A stretch of 64,000 nt of DNA from Marinobacterium stanieri (GCF_900155945.1 NZ_FTMN01000010.1:62001-126000); one strand, 5' to 3'; counted from the stretch's first letter, positions 25,283 to 34,619 are shown. A program made the numbers and translations. The notes: generated by a model from the letters alone, not told the origin.

Positions 25283-27490
25283 ATGCGCCCAAGATTTCGT
25301 CATTTTTACTTGTTGCTCACTTTAGTTACGGCGATTTTGGGCCTGAACGCTCATGCCAGCAGCACACTTGTCGGCACCGTTGTTTTGGCTACCGGTGACA
25401 GCTGGCGACTCAAAACTGACGGCCGCGAGCCCCTCACCCGTCAGGATAAAGTATTTGTAGGCGACCACCTGGTTACCGTGAATGGCAGTATGACCCTGCG
25501 CATGCAGGATAACGCCATCGTAAACCTTCAGCCGCACTCAGAAATGATCATCCATGCTTATAGGGCTGCCGAAGCGGGTAGGGAAGCCGCAATCCGCTTT
25601 GAACTCAAACAGGGCAAATTGCGGACTCGCACCGGTGCAATTGGTGAGGGTGCTCATCACCGTTATCGCCTGGATACACCCTTTGCGGCTCTGGGTATTC
25701 GTGGCACAGACTACACAGCAAGCCTGCAAAATAACGAATTGGGAGTTTTTGTTCACTCTGGTGCTATTCGGTTGTCTCCATTTTCACAGGCCCTGGGGTG
25801 CATCCCAGGTAGCCTCGGAGCCTGTAACACTCCTGAATCAGCCGACCTCAGTGAGCATGACAGTGCTTGGCTACGCCTGCGCCCGGGCGATGGCATTGAA
25901 CGCATAAGCGGCATTCCTGACTTTGTAAGCACCAAGGCCAACTCTCCATTTTTTAGCGGCGGCATGTATGACGCTAACGGCAAACTGTTAACGCCGACCA
26001 TGACGCACGAGCAGGTGATTGAATTTGTTGAACAAGACAATAACCTTCCGGAGAAATCACCCCAGCCCGACGATCCATCTGAGCCGCCACTGGCTGATCT
26101 GGAAGGGCTTCGGGATGCACTCCTGCTTGATGCCGATGGAGACACGGATAACGATGGGGTATCGGATCAGGAAGAACTTGCCAACAATCTAAACCCTTGG
26201 CTGGCCGACACTGATGGGGATGGATTGAACGACGCCGAAGACCCGGATCCACGGAAAGGCGGAAGCCACCTTTTTTCCGTCGACAACCGGTCTGGTACCT
26301 ACAGTGCTGAGCAAATGCGAGAATACTTGCGTTATACCAGCATGCGTGTTGACGCCTACGACCCTGTTGCAAGCCATGCTATTTACAATGTTCAGCTCAC
26401 TCTCCGTGACAGTCTGAAACTGAATGGCTGGCTCGACCTTCAGCAAAAGCGTTTATGGGGTAAAACCGGCTCAATTGAAACCCTTTTGGCAGCACGCTAT
26501 TGGCCCGAAGGCCTTCTCTGGGAAGCTCTTCCGGACAGTCTTACCGCACTGGGTGCCGAAGAATACGACTGGCTGCTTGCACTTCGGCAGGACAATATTG
26601 ATTTGTGGCAACTCCCTCTCGACCGTCACAGCATTTGGTTCACGCCTGGTGAAACGCTTGACTTCGCGGGCACACAGACTTTTGATACCAGCTGGGTGCA
26701 ACCTCTGGGAAATCCGGCAGGACACGGCAAACAAGCCAGCATCAGTGGATTCAAAGCTGATGCCAACGGCCGTTTTCAGATGCTGATTAATACCGGCGGC
26801 AGCAACTATACGCTGCGAGGCGCGGTGGGAGAGTCAGGTGTACTTTTTGCTGAAAACGATTATCTGAGTCTCAAAGGCCATTGGCAGGGTAATACCCTCA
26901 TCATTCTTATCAGCGAAAACAAATCATCCCAGCAATGGATGTTTGGCCTTCAGCATAGTGGAGTCGATGATCGCCCGCTATTGGCACAATGGCAGTCCCG
27001 TGAGACAAGTGAAGGTGTTAGCTGGGGGCATTGGGCTGACTTTGCAGAGCTGGACAGTGATAAGATCTCATTCTTGTCATCTGACAATCCGAATATTGCT
27101 TTCAACCGCCACTATGCGCTGGAAACACCGGGAGCACAGGATTTGCCTACCAGTGGACGGGTGCAATTTAATCTCAATGATTCCTCCGCGGTCTATTCCA
27201 GCAAAGACGGCCTGCGCCCCGCCGAAGTCATCAACCCCATGCTCCTTGTTGACTTTGATCAGAAGAAGTTTGTGTCCAAGTTTGATGTCAGCGCCCCAGG
27301 CCTTGATGATGCTGTCTCGATTCAGGGGGCTGGCCAATTTGACGAAAATGGCCTGATGCAGAGTGACGACGCACTATCCAACGCTCAACTGGAAGGTGGT
27401 TTTGGCCCTAACGGTGACAGCGCTTCACTGCTCTTTGAGCGTGAACTCGGCGATGACTCACATGTTAGCGGTATCACTCACTGGAATTAA
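25283..27490 (+). CDS. Exported FecR-domain protein with thrombospondin-type-3-like calcium repeats
   Basis: A 735-residue protein with an N-terminal signal peptide (hydrophobic FYLLLTLVTAILGLNAHA) and a FecR domain (about 30-200: VVLATGDSWRLK, NLQPHSEMIIH, TPFAALGIRGTDY). Near residue 283 come two Asp-rich turns, DADGDTDNDGVSDQEE and DTDGDGLNDAEDPDP, of the thrombospondin type 3 calcium-binding kind. The C-terminal 350 residues are beta-rich and unfamiliar. ATG 25283 follows GAGG; the ATG at 25271 has no site. Its TAA overlaps the cyclase ATG (TAATG). FecR proteins paired with CHASE2 cyclases recur in proteobacteria and probably act together at the envelope as sensor and regulator; the signal is unknown. 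Confidence 0.82.
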   Translation: MRPRFRHFYLLLTLVTAILGLNAHASSTLVGTVVLATGDSWRLKTDGREPLTRQDKVFVGDHLVTVNGSMTLRMQDNAIVNLQPHSEMIIHAYRAAEAGREAAIRFELKQGKLRTRTGAIGEGAHHRYRLDTPFAALGIRGTDYTASLQNNELGVFVHSGAIRLSPFSQALGCIPGSLGACNTPESADLSEHDSAWLRLRPGDGIERISGIPDFVSTKANSPFFSGGMYDANGKLLTPTMTHEQVIEFVEQDNNLPEKSPQPDDPSEPPLADLEGLRDALLLDADGDTDNDGVSDQEELANNLNPWLADTDGDGLNDAEDPDPRKGGSHLFSVDNRSGTYSAEQMREYLRYTSMRVDAYDPVASHAIYNVQLTLRDSLKLNGWLDLQQKRLWGKTGSIETLLAARYWPEGLLWEALPDSLTALGAEEYDWLLALRQDNIDLWQLPLDRHSIWFTPGETLDFAGTQTFDTSWVQPLGNPAGHGKQASISGFKADANGRFQMLINTGGSNYTLRGAVGESGVLFAENDYLSLKGHWQGNTLIILISENKSSQQWMFGLQHSGVDDRPLLAQWQSRETSEGVSWGHWADFAELDSDKISFLSSDNPNIAFNRHYALETPGAQDLPTSGRVQFNLNDSSAVYSSKDGLRPAEVINPMLLVDFDQKKFVSKFDVSAPGLDDAVSIQGAGQFDENGLMQSDDALSNAQLEGGFGPNGDSASLLFERELGDDSHVSGITHWN

Positions 27491-29337
27491 TGCGACGCTC
27501 TGCTATAACCAAGTGGCTGGCCCTTTTTGTTCTTCAGGGCCTGCTGCTATGCATTGTCATGCTTTTCCCTCACCAGGCACGCGAGCTTGAGGCAGCCCTG
27601 GAAGACAGGCGCATTCAGCTACTGCAACCTGCAAGCTTACCAACAGACCCTCGAATTGCACTTATCGATATTGATGATTCGACTCTGGAACAAGAGGGGC
27701 GCTGGCCCTGGTCGAGAGATCGCATTGCAGTATTGATCGAACGAATTCTGGATCAACAGCCAGCATTGGTCGGGATTGATATTCTGTTTCCGGACCATTC
27801 CAGCAGCTCAGAAAACCTTGCTACTGTTTTAAATGACCACCGCATTACAACAAGCCTGGTTTGGGCTCCTTCATCTGTGCCGCCTCGTGGACGCCTGCCG
27901 CACCAAGTGACCTGTACCCAGGGCTGCGGTGCTCTGCCGCGTATCGGCAGCTGGATAAATAATTTCAGTAGCCTGGAAGGGCTGGAGCAAGCCCACATCA
28001 CGCCCATCACAGACCCGGATGGAAAGGTTAGACGCTTGTTTCCCCTGGTATGTCATTCTGACGTCTGTATCGAAGCACTGGCTCTGAGCTTGATGCGCCA
28101 GCTAATGGGCAGCCCTCCAGAATACCGGCTGAGCAAATCAGGGAAGTTAATTAGCAGTGATAACGTAATCCAGATCCCACTAGAGACCGATGCCAGCGCC
28201 CGAATCCCCTGGTATAGCAGCAGCGGGGCCGTCCCCTGGATCAGCGCCAAGGCTGTTCTAAACGATACAGTTCCTGAGGGCTTCCTTCAGGGGCGTGTAT
28301 TGATTCTAGGATCCAGCGCTGTCGGGCTCCACGACCGCATAAGTACCCCGGTTGCCGCAGATTTTCCCGCCATGGAAGCCCACGCTCTGCTGCTACAAGG
28401 CATGCTCGATCAGCAAGTCTGGATTACGGCAAAGGCCAGCTGGCCAATCAGCGCGTTAGCCGCTCTTCTGGCAGCCATTCTGACCACCGGCTTGTTGCTC
28501 CGCCAACAACCCTTGCTGGCGACCCTGTTTGCCTGCGCGGTCAACACCCTATGGTTTGGTTTCGCCCTCTGGCAACAGCAACAGGGGCTATTCTGGCCAC
28601 TGCTTCCCATGCTAGCGGCCTCACTGAGCACCCTGGCCCTGTTGATTCCCTGGACCGCACTTGACGCGCTTCATGCGCGTGACATACTGCAGCACCAATT
28701 CAGCCACTATGTAGCACCACAGGTAATGGCGCGCATTCAACGCCAGCCCAACCAGATTATCGGTGCCGAGCCCGAGCGTCGGCTGATGACAGTAATGTTT
28801 GCCGACTTGCGCAATTTCTCTGCTTATGCAGCAAACATTGAACCCGAGGCTTTGGCCGAGATTCTGCAAGTCATCATGGACAGATTGACCCGCACCATTC
28901 ACCAACATGGAGGCACGGTGGATAAATATATCGGCGACGCAGTCATGGCTTTCTGGGGGGCGCCACTGGCCGACGCGGATCATGCCCGCCATGCAATCAT
29001 GGCGGGCCAGGCATTGTGCCGAGAAATGAACGACATCAGTCAGGAGTATGGGCTGCCACTGGAGTTAAGCGTTGGAATCAACTCCGGCGAGGTGGTGGTA
29101 GGCGAACTCGGCTCAACACACCGCCGCAGCTACACGCTGATCGGCGCACCGGTTAACCTGGCCGCACACCTGGAAGCCGCCACTCGACAAACACCAACAC
29201 CCATTCTCATCGGCGAGGGTACCCAGGCCCTTCTGCCGACTGCTCACTGGCCACAGGCTCTCCAACTGTCGCTTTCAAGTCATTCAGCTCCTGTACGTGC
29301 ATGGGGCATTTCACCTGAAGCACAAGTACTGACATGA
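27490..29337 (+). CDS. CHASE2-domain adenylate cyclase
   Basis: A 615-residue membrane sensor. One membrane segment (about 8-27) leads into a periplasmic CHASE2 domain (about 40-300, with IALIDIDDSTLEQEGRWPWS and GIDILFPD). Three membrane segments follow (about 318-390) and then a class III cyclase domain (about 415-600). Visible catalytic residues: metal-binding D439 (MFADLRNF) and D483 (KYIGDAVMAF), adenine-selecting K479 and T549 (SYTLIG), which point to ATP rather than GTP. The transition-state Asn is N556, but the Arg expected four residues later is H560 (VNLAAHLE). It should make cAMP in response to an envelope signal, perhaps through the FecR partner. A consensus CRP site lies 1.3 kb downstream, before the S-layer-like gene. 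Confidence 0.88.
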   Translation: MRRSAITKWLALFVLQGLLLCIVMLFPHQARELEAALEDRRIQLLQPASLPTDPRIALIDIDDSTLEQEGRWPWSRDRIAVLIERILDQQPALVGIDILFPDHSSSSENLATVLNDHRITTSLVWAPSSVPPRGRLPHQVTCTQGCGALPRIGSWINNFSSLEGLEQAHITPITDPDGKVRRLFPLVCHSDVCIEALALSLMRQLMGSPPEYRLSKSGKLISSDNVIQIPLETDASARIPWYSSSGAVPWISAKAVLNDTVPEGFLQGRVLILGSSAVGLHDRISTPVAADFPAMEAHALLLQGMLDQQVWITAKASWPISALAALLAAILTTGLLLRQQPLLATLFACAVNTLWFGFALWQQQQGLFWPLLPMLAASLSTLALLIPWTALDALHARDILQHQFSHYVAPQVMARIQRQPNQIIGAEPERRLMTVMFADLRNFSAYAANIEPEALAEILQVIMDRLTRTIHQHGGTVDKYIGDAVMAFWGAPLADADHARHAIMAGQALCREMNDISQEYGLPLELSVGINSGEVVVGELGSTHRRSYTLIGAPVNLAAHLEAATRQTPTPILIGEGTQALLPTAHWPQALQLSLSSHSAPVRAWGISPEAQVLT

Positions 29338-30512
29338 TCATACGGCTTTTGGCATGCCTCACATTACTTATAGCCAGTAGTGCCCAAGCGATTGAATGCA
29401 GCCCGGCCAAAACGGACTTCTGGCTGCAGGAAGCCCGTCACGCCAATACCAATGGCAACTGGTCTTCGGCACGAGAGGCACTTGGCAAGTTGAGTCAGTG
29501 CCACCCACTGCGCGGCGACCTGCGAATAGAAAGCCTGAGGCTTGCCTTACTTGATGGTGATCGACAAGCCGCACTGGAACACCGTCAATGGCTGCGGGAA
29601 AACAATATTCCGCCAGCACTGGCACGTCTTGTTGATACTTGGCTGGCCGCATCAGGTCCCGCTCCCCTCGTGGCCGCAGGATCACGCCAGGAACTGGGCT
29701 TTTTATTAACACGCGGCTACGACAGCAACGCGAATGATGGCAGCCGCCACGATAGCATCCTGGTTAACTTCAATGGCCTGCCTCTGGACTGGAACCTGGA
29801 CACTGCCAGTCAGGCGCGTTCCAGCAGTTATTCCGCGTTGAACCTGAACTGGCAATATCAGGGCGAACGAAACTGGCACCTCGGTGGCAGCGCTCGTCAT
29901 TATGATAACCTTCAGGAAACGGAGTTCAGACTGTACGCACTTTTGGGTCAGCCCCTCCCCTGCCCTAGTGGCCTTAGATGCAGGCTGGACGCATCTGTGA
30001 ATGGGCACCGTCAGGAAGAGCAGCAGCGCATTCAAACCCAGCTGGGTATCACGGTCAGCAGCCAAAAGCAGCGCGTATCCCTGTACACCCGGTATAACTA
30101 CGAGCGCACCAGTGCAGACAGCCATAGTATCGGTATTCAGTGGCTCAGGAGCCTTGCGCCTGGCGTAGTAGCCTATTCAGGCCTTGAATATGACCAGCCA
30201 CAGGAACCGCGAGCCGGTGATGACCGTTACAGCATTCATGTGGGTACCCGCGCACGCCCTTGGCAAAACCTGCCTTTGGAGCTGCAGTTAATGTATCTGA
30301 GGGAATATGAGCAAAGCGCCTACTCGCCTGCGTTTTGGGGCAACAAGCGTCGCGACCGCCGCCTGACTCGTCTCAACAGCCAGTATACATGGCGCCTTAA
30401 TCCGTACATTTCACTCAAGGCCAGCGCCGGCTGGCGCCACACGGACAGCCCCATTGAGCTTTATCAACAGGATGGCTGGTCCACCGAGCTCACTCTTATT
30501 GGCACGCTTTAA
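29334..30512 (+). CDS. Predicted outer-membrane beta-barrel protein with helical N-terminal domain
   Basis: A 392-residue protein with a signal peptide (LLACLTLLIASSAQA), a helical TPR-like periplasmic part (about 25-120) and a C-terminal region from about 128 of alternating strands with many aromatic residues, ending in the short strand ELTLIGTL. The strand start ELGFLLTRGYDSNAND resembles the barrel opening of SLAM/DUF560-like proteins, but I am not certain of the family. ATGA overlap with the cyclase gene makes a FecR-cyclase-barrel trio. It could be the envelope sensor partner of the FecR protein, or a surface assembly factor. It is the last gene of the long plus-strand unit. Confidence 0.6.
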   Translation: MIIRLLACLTLLIASSAQAIECSPAKTDFWLQEARHANTNGNWSSAREALGKLSQCHPLRGDLRIESLRLALLDGDRQAALEHRQWLRENNIPPALARLVDTWLAASGPAPLVAAGSRQELGFLLTRGYDSNANDGSRHDSILVNFNGLPLDWNLDTASQARSSSYSALNLNWQYQGERNWHLGGSARHYDNLQETEFRLYALLGQPLPCPSGLRCRLDASVNGHRQEEQQRIQTQLGITVSSQKQRVSLYTRYNYERTSADSHSIGIQWLRSLAPGVVAYSGLEYDQPQEPRAGDDRYSIHVGTRARPWQNLPLELQLMYLREYEQSAYSPAFWGNKRRDRRLTRLNSQYTWRLNPYISLKASAGWRHTDSPIELYQQDGWSTELTLIGTL

Positions 30513-30614
30513 CCCTTGCACCTAGCCCGTTGTTTTATAGTAAGATTACGGGTTCGGTGCGGATGGCCCTGACACGCATTATTTTAACCTCCGCAATCAA
30601 TCAATTGGTAAAGG

Positions 30615-30657
30615 TGTGATGGCGGTCACATTCAATGGCCAAAAGGTTTGTTTGAAT
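30615..30657 (+). promoter_or_regulatory. CRP-consensus operator and class II promoter candidate for the S-layer-like gene
   Basis: TGTGA (30615-30619), six bases, TCACA (30626-30630) is a perfect match to the core E. coli CRP / Pseudomonas Vfr consensus. An extended -10 candidate TGT-TTGAAT stands at 30649-30657, which would place transcription start near 30664 and the CRP-site centre at about -41.5, the class II geometry. The leader would be about 165 nt. The match is seen; use by a cAMP-receptor protein is inference. Confidence 0.65.
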
Positions 30658-30782
30658 GCACTCTGTTGCATTTGAGCAGACAGCCGCTGTCACTCCACTG
30701 TAACGCTTTGCAGGCACATTGCCCGCAAACAGCAGTGTGTATTGGCCACGCACTGTTGCACTAAACAAAGCAGAGACGCTTT

Positions 30783-30796
30783 GTCATATATATGAC
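30783..30796. promoter_or_regulatory. Perfect 14-bp palindrome before the S-layer-like gene
   Basis: GTCATATATATGAC reads the same on both strands and lies 35 bp upstream of the start codon and 22 bp before the ribosome site CGGAG (30817-30821). It could be a repressor operator or part of an alternative promoter. The remaining 318-bp gap (30513-30830) holds no gene that I can see. Confidence 0.4.
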
Positions 30797-30830
30797 CAAG
30801 TGGTTAACATCACTAACGGAGTAATACTAC

Positions 30831-33800
30831 ATGGCTACACAAGCAAGCCTGGATCAGATCCAGAATCTGTACATCGCTTTCTACGGCCGTCCGGCTGACG
30901 CAGCTGGTCAGGAATACTGGGCTGACGAACTGGAAGCCGCTAACGGTGACCTGTCTGCCATCATCAACGCTTTCGCTTCTTCTGAAGAGTATCAGCGTAA
31001 CTACGGCGATCTGGAAGCTGCTGACCTGGTAAACGCTCTGTACCAGCAGATCCTGGGCCGTGACGCTGAGCAGGCTGGTCTGGACTTCTACGTTGAAGAA
31101 CTGGCTGAAGGCAACATCACCGAAGGTGAAATTGCACTGGCTATCCTGAACGGCGCACAGGGCGAAGACGCTGCTGTACTGGAAAGCCGTAAGGACGTAG
31201 CTGACGCGTTCACCGCATCTGTTGCTGCTAACAACAAAGAGTACGGCGAAGAGCAGGAAGCTGCTGCCAAAGCCATGCTGGCTGGCGTAGACGCTGACAC
31301 TGAAGTAGCTGACGTTGACATCGACGGCATCGTTCTGGGCTTCCCGGATGCTGAAGACAACGGCAATGGCGGCGGCGAAGTTGGCGAAACTTTCCGTCTG
31401 GCTGCTGACCAGGACGTTCTGACCGGTACTGAAAACGACGATACTTTCGTTGGTTACATCCTGGACAACCAGAACACCCTGCAGTCTGGTGACATCATCG
31501 ACGGTGGCGCTGGCACTGACAAGCTGGTCGCTGAAATCGGCGATTCTCAGGCTTTCGCTATTGCTGCGAAAACCAAAAATGTTGAAGAAGTCTTCATCCG
31601 CGCGCAGGACACTGCAATCGAAGACGCTTCTGACAACCCGACTCCGGACTTCGTAGACAGCGAAGTTCAGATCGACGCTCAGGACATGGTTGGCGTTAAA
31701 GAATGGTGGTCTGTAGACAGCCGTGCTGACCTGGTCATCGAAGACATCCGTCTGAGCGGTTCCGAAATCACTGACTTCGACCAGTTGCTGGGCGAAGGCG
31801 CTGCTGAAAACAGCCTGCCGTCTGACGTTACCTTCGGCATGAAGTCTACCGACGCTGCTGTATCTTTCGGTGCTTACTTCGACAGCCAGTCTCTGATCGC
31901 TGCTCCTGACGAAGCTACCAACTCTCAGCTGCGCGTTAACCTGATGGACCTGGGTACTGAAGAGATCCCGCACGATCCCAATCAGCCGCTGGGCCAGCTG
32001 AACATCGAAGGTTTCAACTTCATCCTGAACGGCGTTCAGTACACTCTGAAGTCTGACGGCATCTACAACGCCAAGACTTACGAAGAGCTGGAAACTGCTG
32101 TACGTGCAGCTCTGAACGAAGCTAAAGCTGACAACCCGGAACTGGCTGGTCTGAGCATCAACCGCGTTGAAGACGGTTTCGAAACCAACGCCTACGTTAA
32201 CGGCACATCCCAGGGTCTGGTTCAGGGTGACTCCATCCTGCTGAACGACGCTAACGGCGGCACTTTCGAAGGTGCTGGCTTCGTTGCTCGTGAAGACGGT
32301 GTAACCGACTTTACCCTGTACGGTCGTCAGCGTCCGGAAGATCCGAGCATCGCTTCCAACATGATCGAAACCAACATCGCGCTGGACAACGTTGGTCGTG
32401 GCAGCATGGGTGGTGATCTGCAGGTTGGCGGCATGTCCAACACTCCGGATTCCGGTATCGAAGTATTCAACGTTTTTGTTGACCGTGACAGCAAACTGTC
32501 TTCCATGTCCAGCACCAACAACCAGCTGAAAGTGGTTAATGTTGAGTCTGTTGGCGCTGAAGGCGACCTGGTTATCGCTCAGCTGGACAACGTTCAGGAC
32601 GTGAACGCTGCTTCCTTCAAAGGCGACCTGTCTATCACTGGCGAAATCGAAGAACTGGTTATCGACCGTGACCTGAACCTGGTTGACGAGCAGGACAACC
32701 CTGCTGCTGACAACAGCAACTTCGACTACACCTTCGGTGCTGGCAACGACAGCCTGAACCTGCTGCTGGACGGCAATGTTGCTGCGCACGAAGATTTCGC
32801 GCTGAACATCAACATGGGTAACGGTAACAACTCTGTTGTAACCGAGATCAACTTTGCTGGTAACGACTACCAGGATCAGAGCGATCTGGACAACATCAGC
32901 GTTACTACCGGTACTGGTAACGACACCGTTAACACTTACGGTGAAGGCGACGTTACTATCAGCACTGGCGCTGGTAACGACACTGTTTACGCTGACAACA
33001 GCGGTTCCAGCGATGATGCTTACTTCCTGGGCTTCGCTGACACTGTTACAACTATCGACACTACTGTTGCCGGTGGTCCGGAAGCTCTGGAAGCGTTCAT
33101 CGCTGACCAGACCGCTCTGCTGGAACAGTTGGGCCTGACCAACGTTGTAATCTCCGTTGATGACTCAGCTCCTGCTGCAGTTGTAATCGACGGCGTAACT
33201 GCTGACGGCGGCGTGCACGGTACTTGGGCATTCAACTCCCAGAACCTGGAAGTATCCGACCTGCTGGGCGGTGACGGCTCCCTGAACTCTGGTGGTCTGG
33301 ACTCCAGCACCAACCCGGCGTTCCTGTGGGGTGCTTCCCTGACTGTCACTATCTCCGGTGCTACTCTGGCCGGTGCCGGCCTGACTGAAGAAGCTGCTGC
33401 CGCTTTCGACAACGGTTGGGAATCTACCGTTGAAGTACCGACTGGCGACAACTACGTTGCTGACGAGCGTCACATCAACCAGGCGATCAAAGAAGCGATC
33501 AACAGCGACGAAGTCCTGAACAAGCTGCTGCGCGTGGTTGACGGTGAAAACAACACCCTGATCGTTCAGTCTCTGGTAGACGGTACTTTCTCTGCTGACG
33601 ACCTGATCGTTGAACTGAACGTTGGTGATCTGGCCGGCCTGAGCGCTACCGAACTGGCGGGCGTACAGGATGCATGGGAAGCCTTCAACGGTAACTCTGC
33701 TGCCGCTGCCATCGCCGCAGGTGACCTGGATGCTGGTGTTGCTGCGCTGGTTGGCAACCACGAAGGTCTGTCCAACGGTAGTGTTGTTGCCAACAACTCC

Positions 33801-34463
33801 CAGCTGGCTCAGAACGGCGGTGTTGACATCACCGGTACTGACAGCGCTGTAGAAAGCGACAACATCATCAACGCCGGTTCCGGCAACGATGTTGTAGTTC
33901 TGGGCACTGGCACTGACAGCAACGACACTGTTGTCTTCACCAACTACAACAACGGTGAAAACACCATCGTTAACTTTGTAGCTGGCGACTCTCTGGGCGA
34001 AGACTACCTGGACTTCAGCGCTTACCTGAACAACATGACCAGCGCTTCTGGTTCTGTTGAATCTCAGCAGCTGATCGCTCAGACCCTGAACGCTGACGCT
34101 ACTCTGGAAGCGAACAGTGTAACCATCTTCGAAGCCTTCAACTCTGCGGCTGTTGCCAACGAGACTTGGGAAGCGCTGACTGCGTCTGACCTGCTGGCAG
34201 CCATCGTTGATGGTAACGGCCAGGGTTACGGTAACATCCTGGATGCTACCTTCGATGCTGAAGGCACCATCGCTAACTACGTTGGTTCCGAGCGCAGCCA
34301 CATCGTTATGATCGAAAACGATGCGAACGATGGCGAGTACAAGGTGTTCGAACTGTCTTCCGACAACACCAGCGCCGAGTTCACCAGCGTTCAGCTGATC
34401 GGTACTTACGACTTCGGTGACAGCTTGGGTGGCGTTCTGACCCTGGCTGACAACCTGGCCTAA
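30831..34463 (+). CDS. RsaA-like S-layer protein: N-terminal DUF4214, RTX-type turns, T1SS export
   Basis: A 1210-residue acidic protein, nearly free of Cys, without a signal peptide. Residues 7-110 are two DUF4214 units (LYIAFYGRPADAAGQEYW and LYQQILGRDAEQAGLDFY). A Gly-rich hinge near 178 leads to DVLTGTENDDTFVGY (194-209) and GDIIDGGAGTDKL (220-232), the same order and wording as the start of the Caulobacter S-layer protein RsaA after its anchoring domain. More RTX-like turns (GAGNDSL, TGTGNDTVNT, GAGNDTVYA, GSGNDVVVLG) are spread along the chain. The end (GGVLTLADNLA) has the acidic/hydrophobic form of T1SS signals. Codon use is extremely biased (CTG for Leu, GGT/GGC, AAC, CGT), unlike the flanking genes, indicating very high expression. 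I infer it is the main surface-layer protein, secreted by the 8-14 kb T1SS. Confidence 0.82.
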   Translation: MATQASLDQIQNLYIAFYGRPADAAGQEYWADELEAANGDLSAIINAFASSEEYQRNYGDLEAADLVNALYQQILGRDAEQAGLDFYVEELAEGNITEGEIALAILNGAQGEDAAVLESRKDVADAFTASVAANNKEYGEEQEAAAKAMLAGVDADTEVADVDIDGIVLGFPDAEDNGNGGGEVGETFRLAADQDVLTGTENDDTFVGYILDNQNTLQSGDIIDGGAGTDKLVAEIGDSQAFAIAAKTKNVEEVFIRAQDTAIEDASDNPTPDFVDSEVQIDAQDMVGVKEWWSVDSRADLVIEDIRLSGSEITDFDQLLGEGAAENSLPSDVTFGMKSTDAAVSFGAYFDSQSLIAAPDEATNSQLRVNLMDLGTEEIPHDPNQPLGQLNIEGFNFILNGVQYTLKSDGIYNAKTYEELETAVRAALNEAKADNPELAGLSINRVEDGFETNAYVNGTSQGLVQGDSILLNDANGGTFEGAGFVAREDGVTDFTLYGRQRPEDPSIASNMIETNIALDNVGRGSMGGDLQVGGMSNTPDSGIEVFNVFVDRDSKLSSMSSTNNQLKVVNVESVGAEGDLVIAQLDNVQDVNAASFKGDLSITGEIEELVIDRDLNLVDEQDNPAADNSNFDYTFGAGNDSLNLLLDGNVAAHEDFALNINMGNGNNSVVTEINFAGNDYQDQSDLDNISVTTGTGNDTVNTYGEGDVTISTGAGNDTVYADNSGSSDDAYFLGFADTVTTIDTTVAGGPEALEAFIADQTALLEQLGLTNVVISVDDSAPAAVVIDGVTADGGVHGTWAFNSQNLEVSDLLGGDGSLNSGGLDSSTNPAFLWGASLTVTISGATLAGAGLTEEAAAAFDNGWESTVEVPTGDNYVADERHINQAIKEAINSDEVLNKLLRVVDGENNTLIVQSLVDGTFSADDLIVELNVGDLAGLSATELAGVQDAWEAFNGNSAAAAIAAGDLDAGVAALVGNHEGLSNGSVVANNSQLAQNGGVDITGTDSAVESDNIINAGSGNDVVVLGTGTDSNDTVVFTNYNNGENTIVNFVAGDSLGEDYLDFSAYLNNMTSASGSVESQQLIAQTLNADATLEANSVTIFEAFNSAAVANETWEALTASDLLAAIVDGNGQGYGNILDATFDAEGTIANYVGSERSHIVMIENDANDGEYKVFELSSDNTSAEFTSVQLIGTYDFGDSLGGVLTLADNLA

Positions 34464-34479
34464 GTTAGTCTAATTTGGC

Positions 34480-34547
34480 AGCTATCACCTCCGGGTGATA
34501 GCTCTACGCCAACAAAACCCCGCTCCGGCAACGGCGCGGGGTTTTTT
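34480..34547 (+). terminator. Tandem hairpins ending the S-layer-like transcript
   Basis: A first perfect 10-bp hairpin (AGCTATCACC 34480-34489 with GGTGATAGCT 34494-34503) has no T-run. A second (AAAACCCCGC 34514-34523 with GCGGGGTTTT 34536-34545) ends in six T residues and is a strong rho-independent terminator. Two stems in a row fit a very active gene and may also protect the mRNA 3' end. Confidence 0.88.
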
Positions 34548-34619
34548 GTAACTACATGCCCGAACCTGAATGAATACAGATGGTCAGAGACACATCCCTG
34601 ATCCAAGGAGGCCCTGAAG

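Noticed and set aside
30742-30760. Sigma-54-like promoter (TTGGCC...TTGCA) upstream of the S-layer-like gene
   Set aside because: The GG and GC elements are two bases too far apart for a -24/-12 promoter.
30813-32789. 658-codon open frame antisense to the S-layer-like gene
   Set aside because: It arises from the extreme codon bias of the true gene (few codons giving antisense stops). Its product is a low-complexity Val/Ser/Gln sequence with no domain and no ribosome site.
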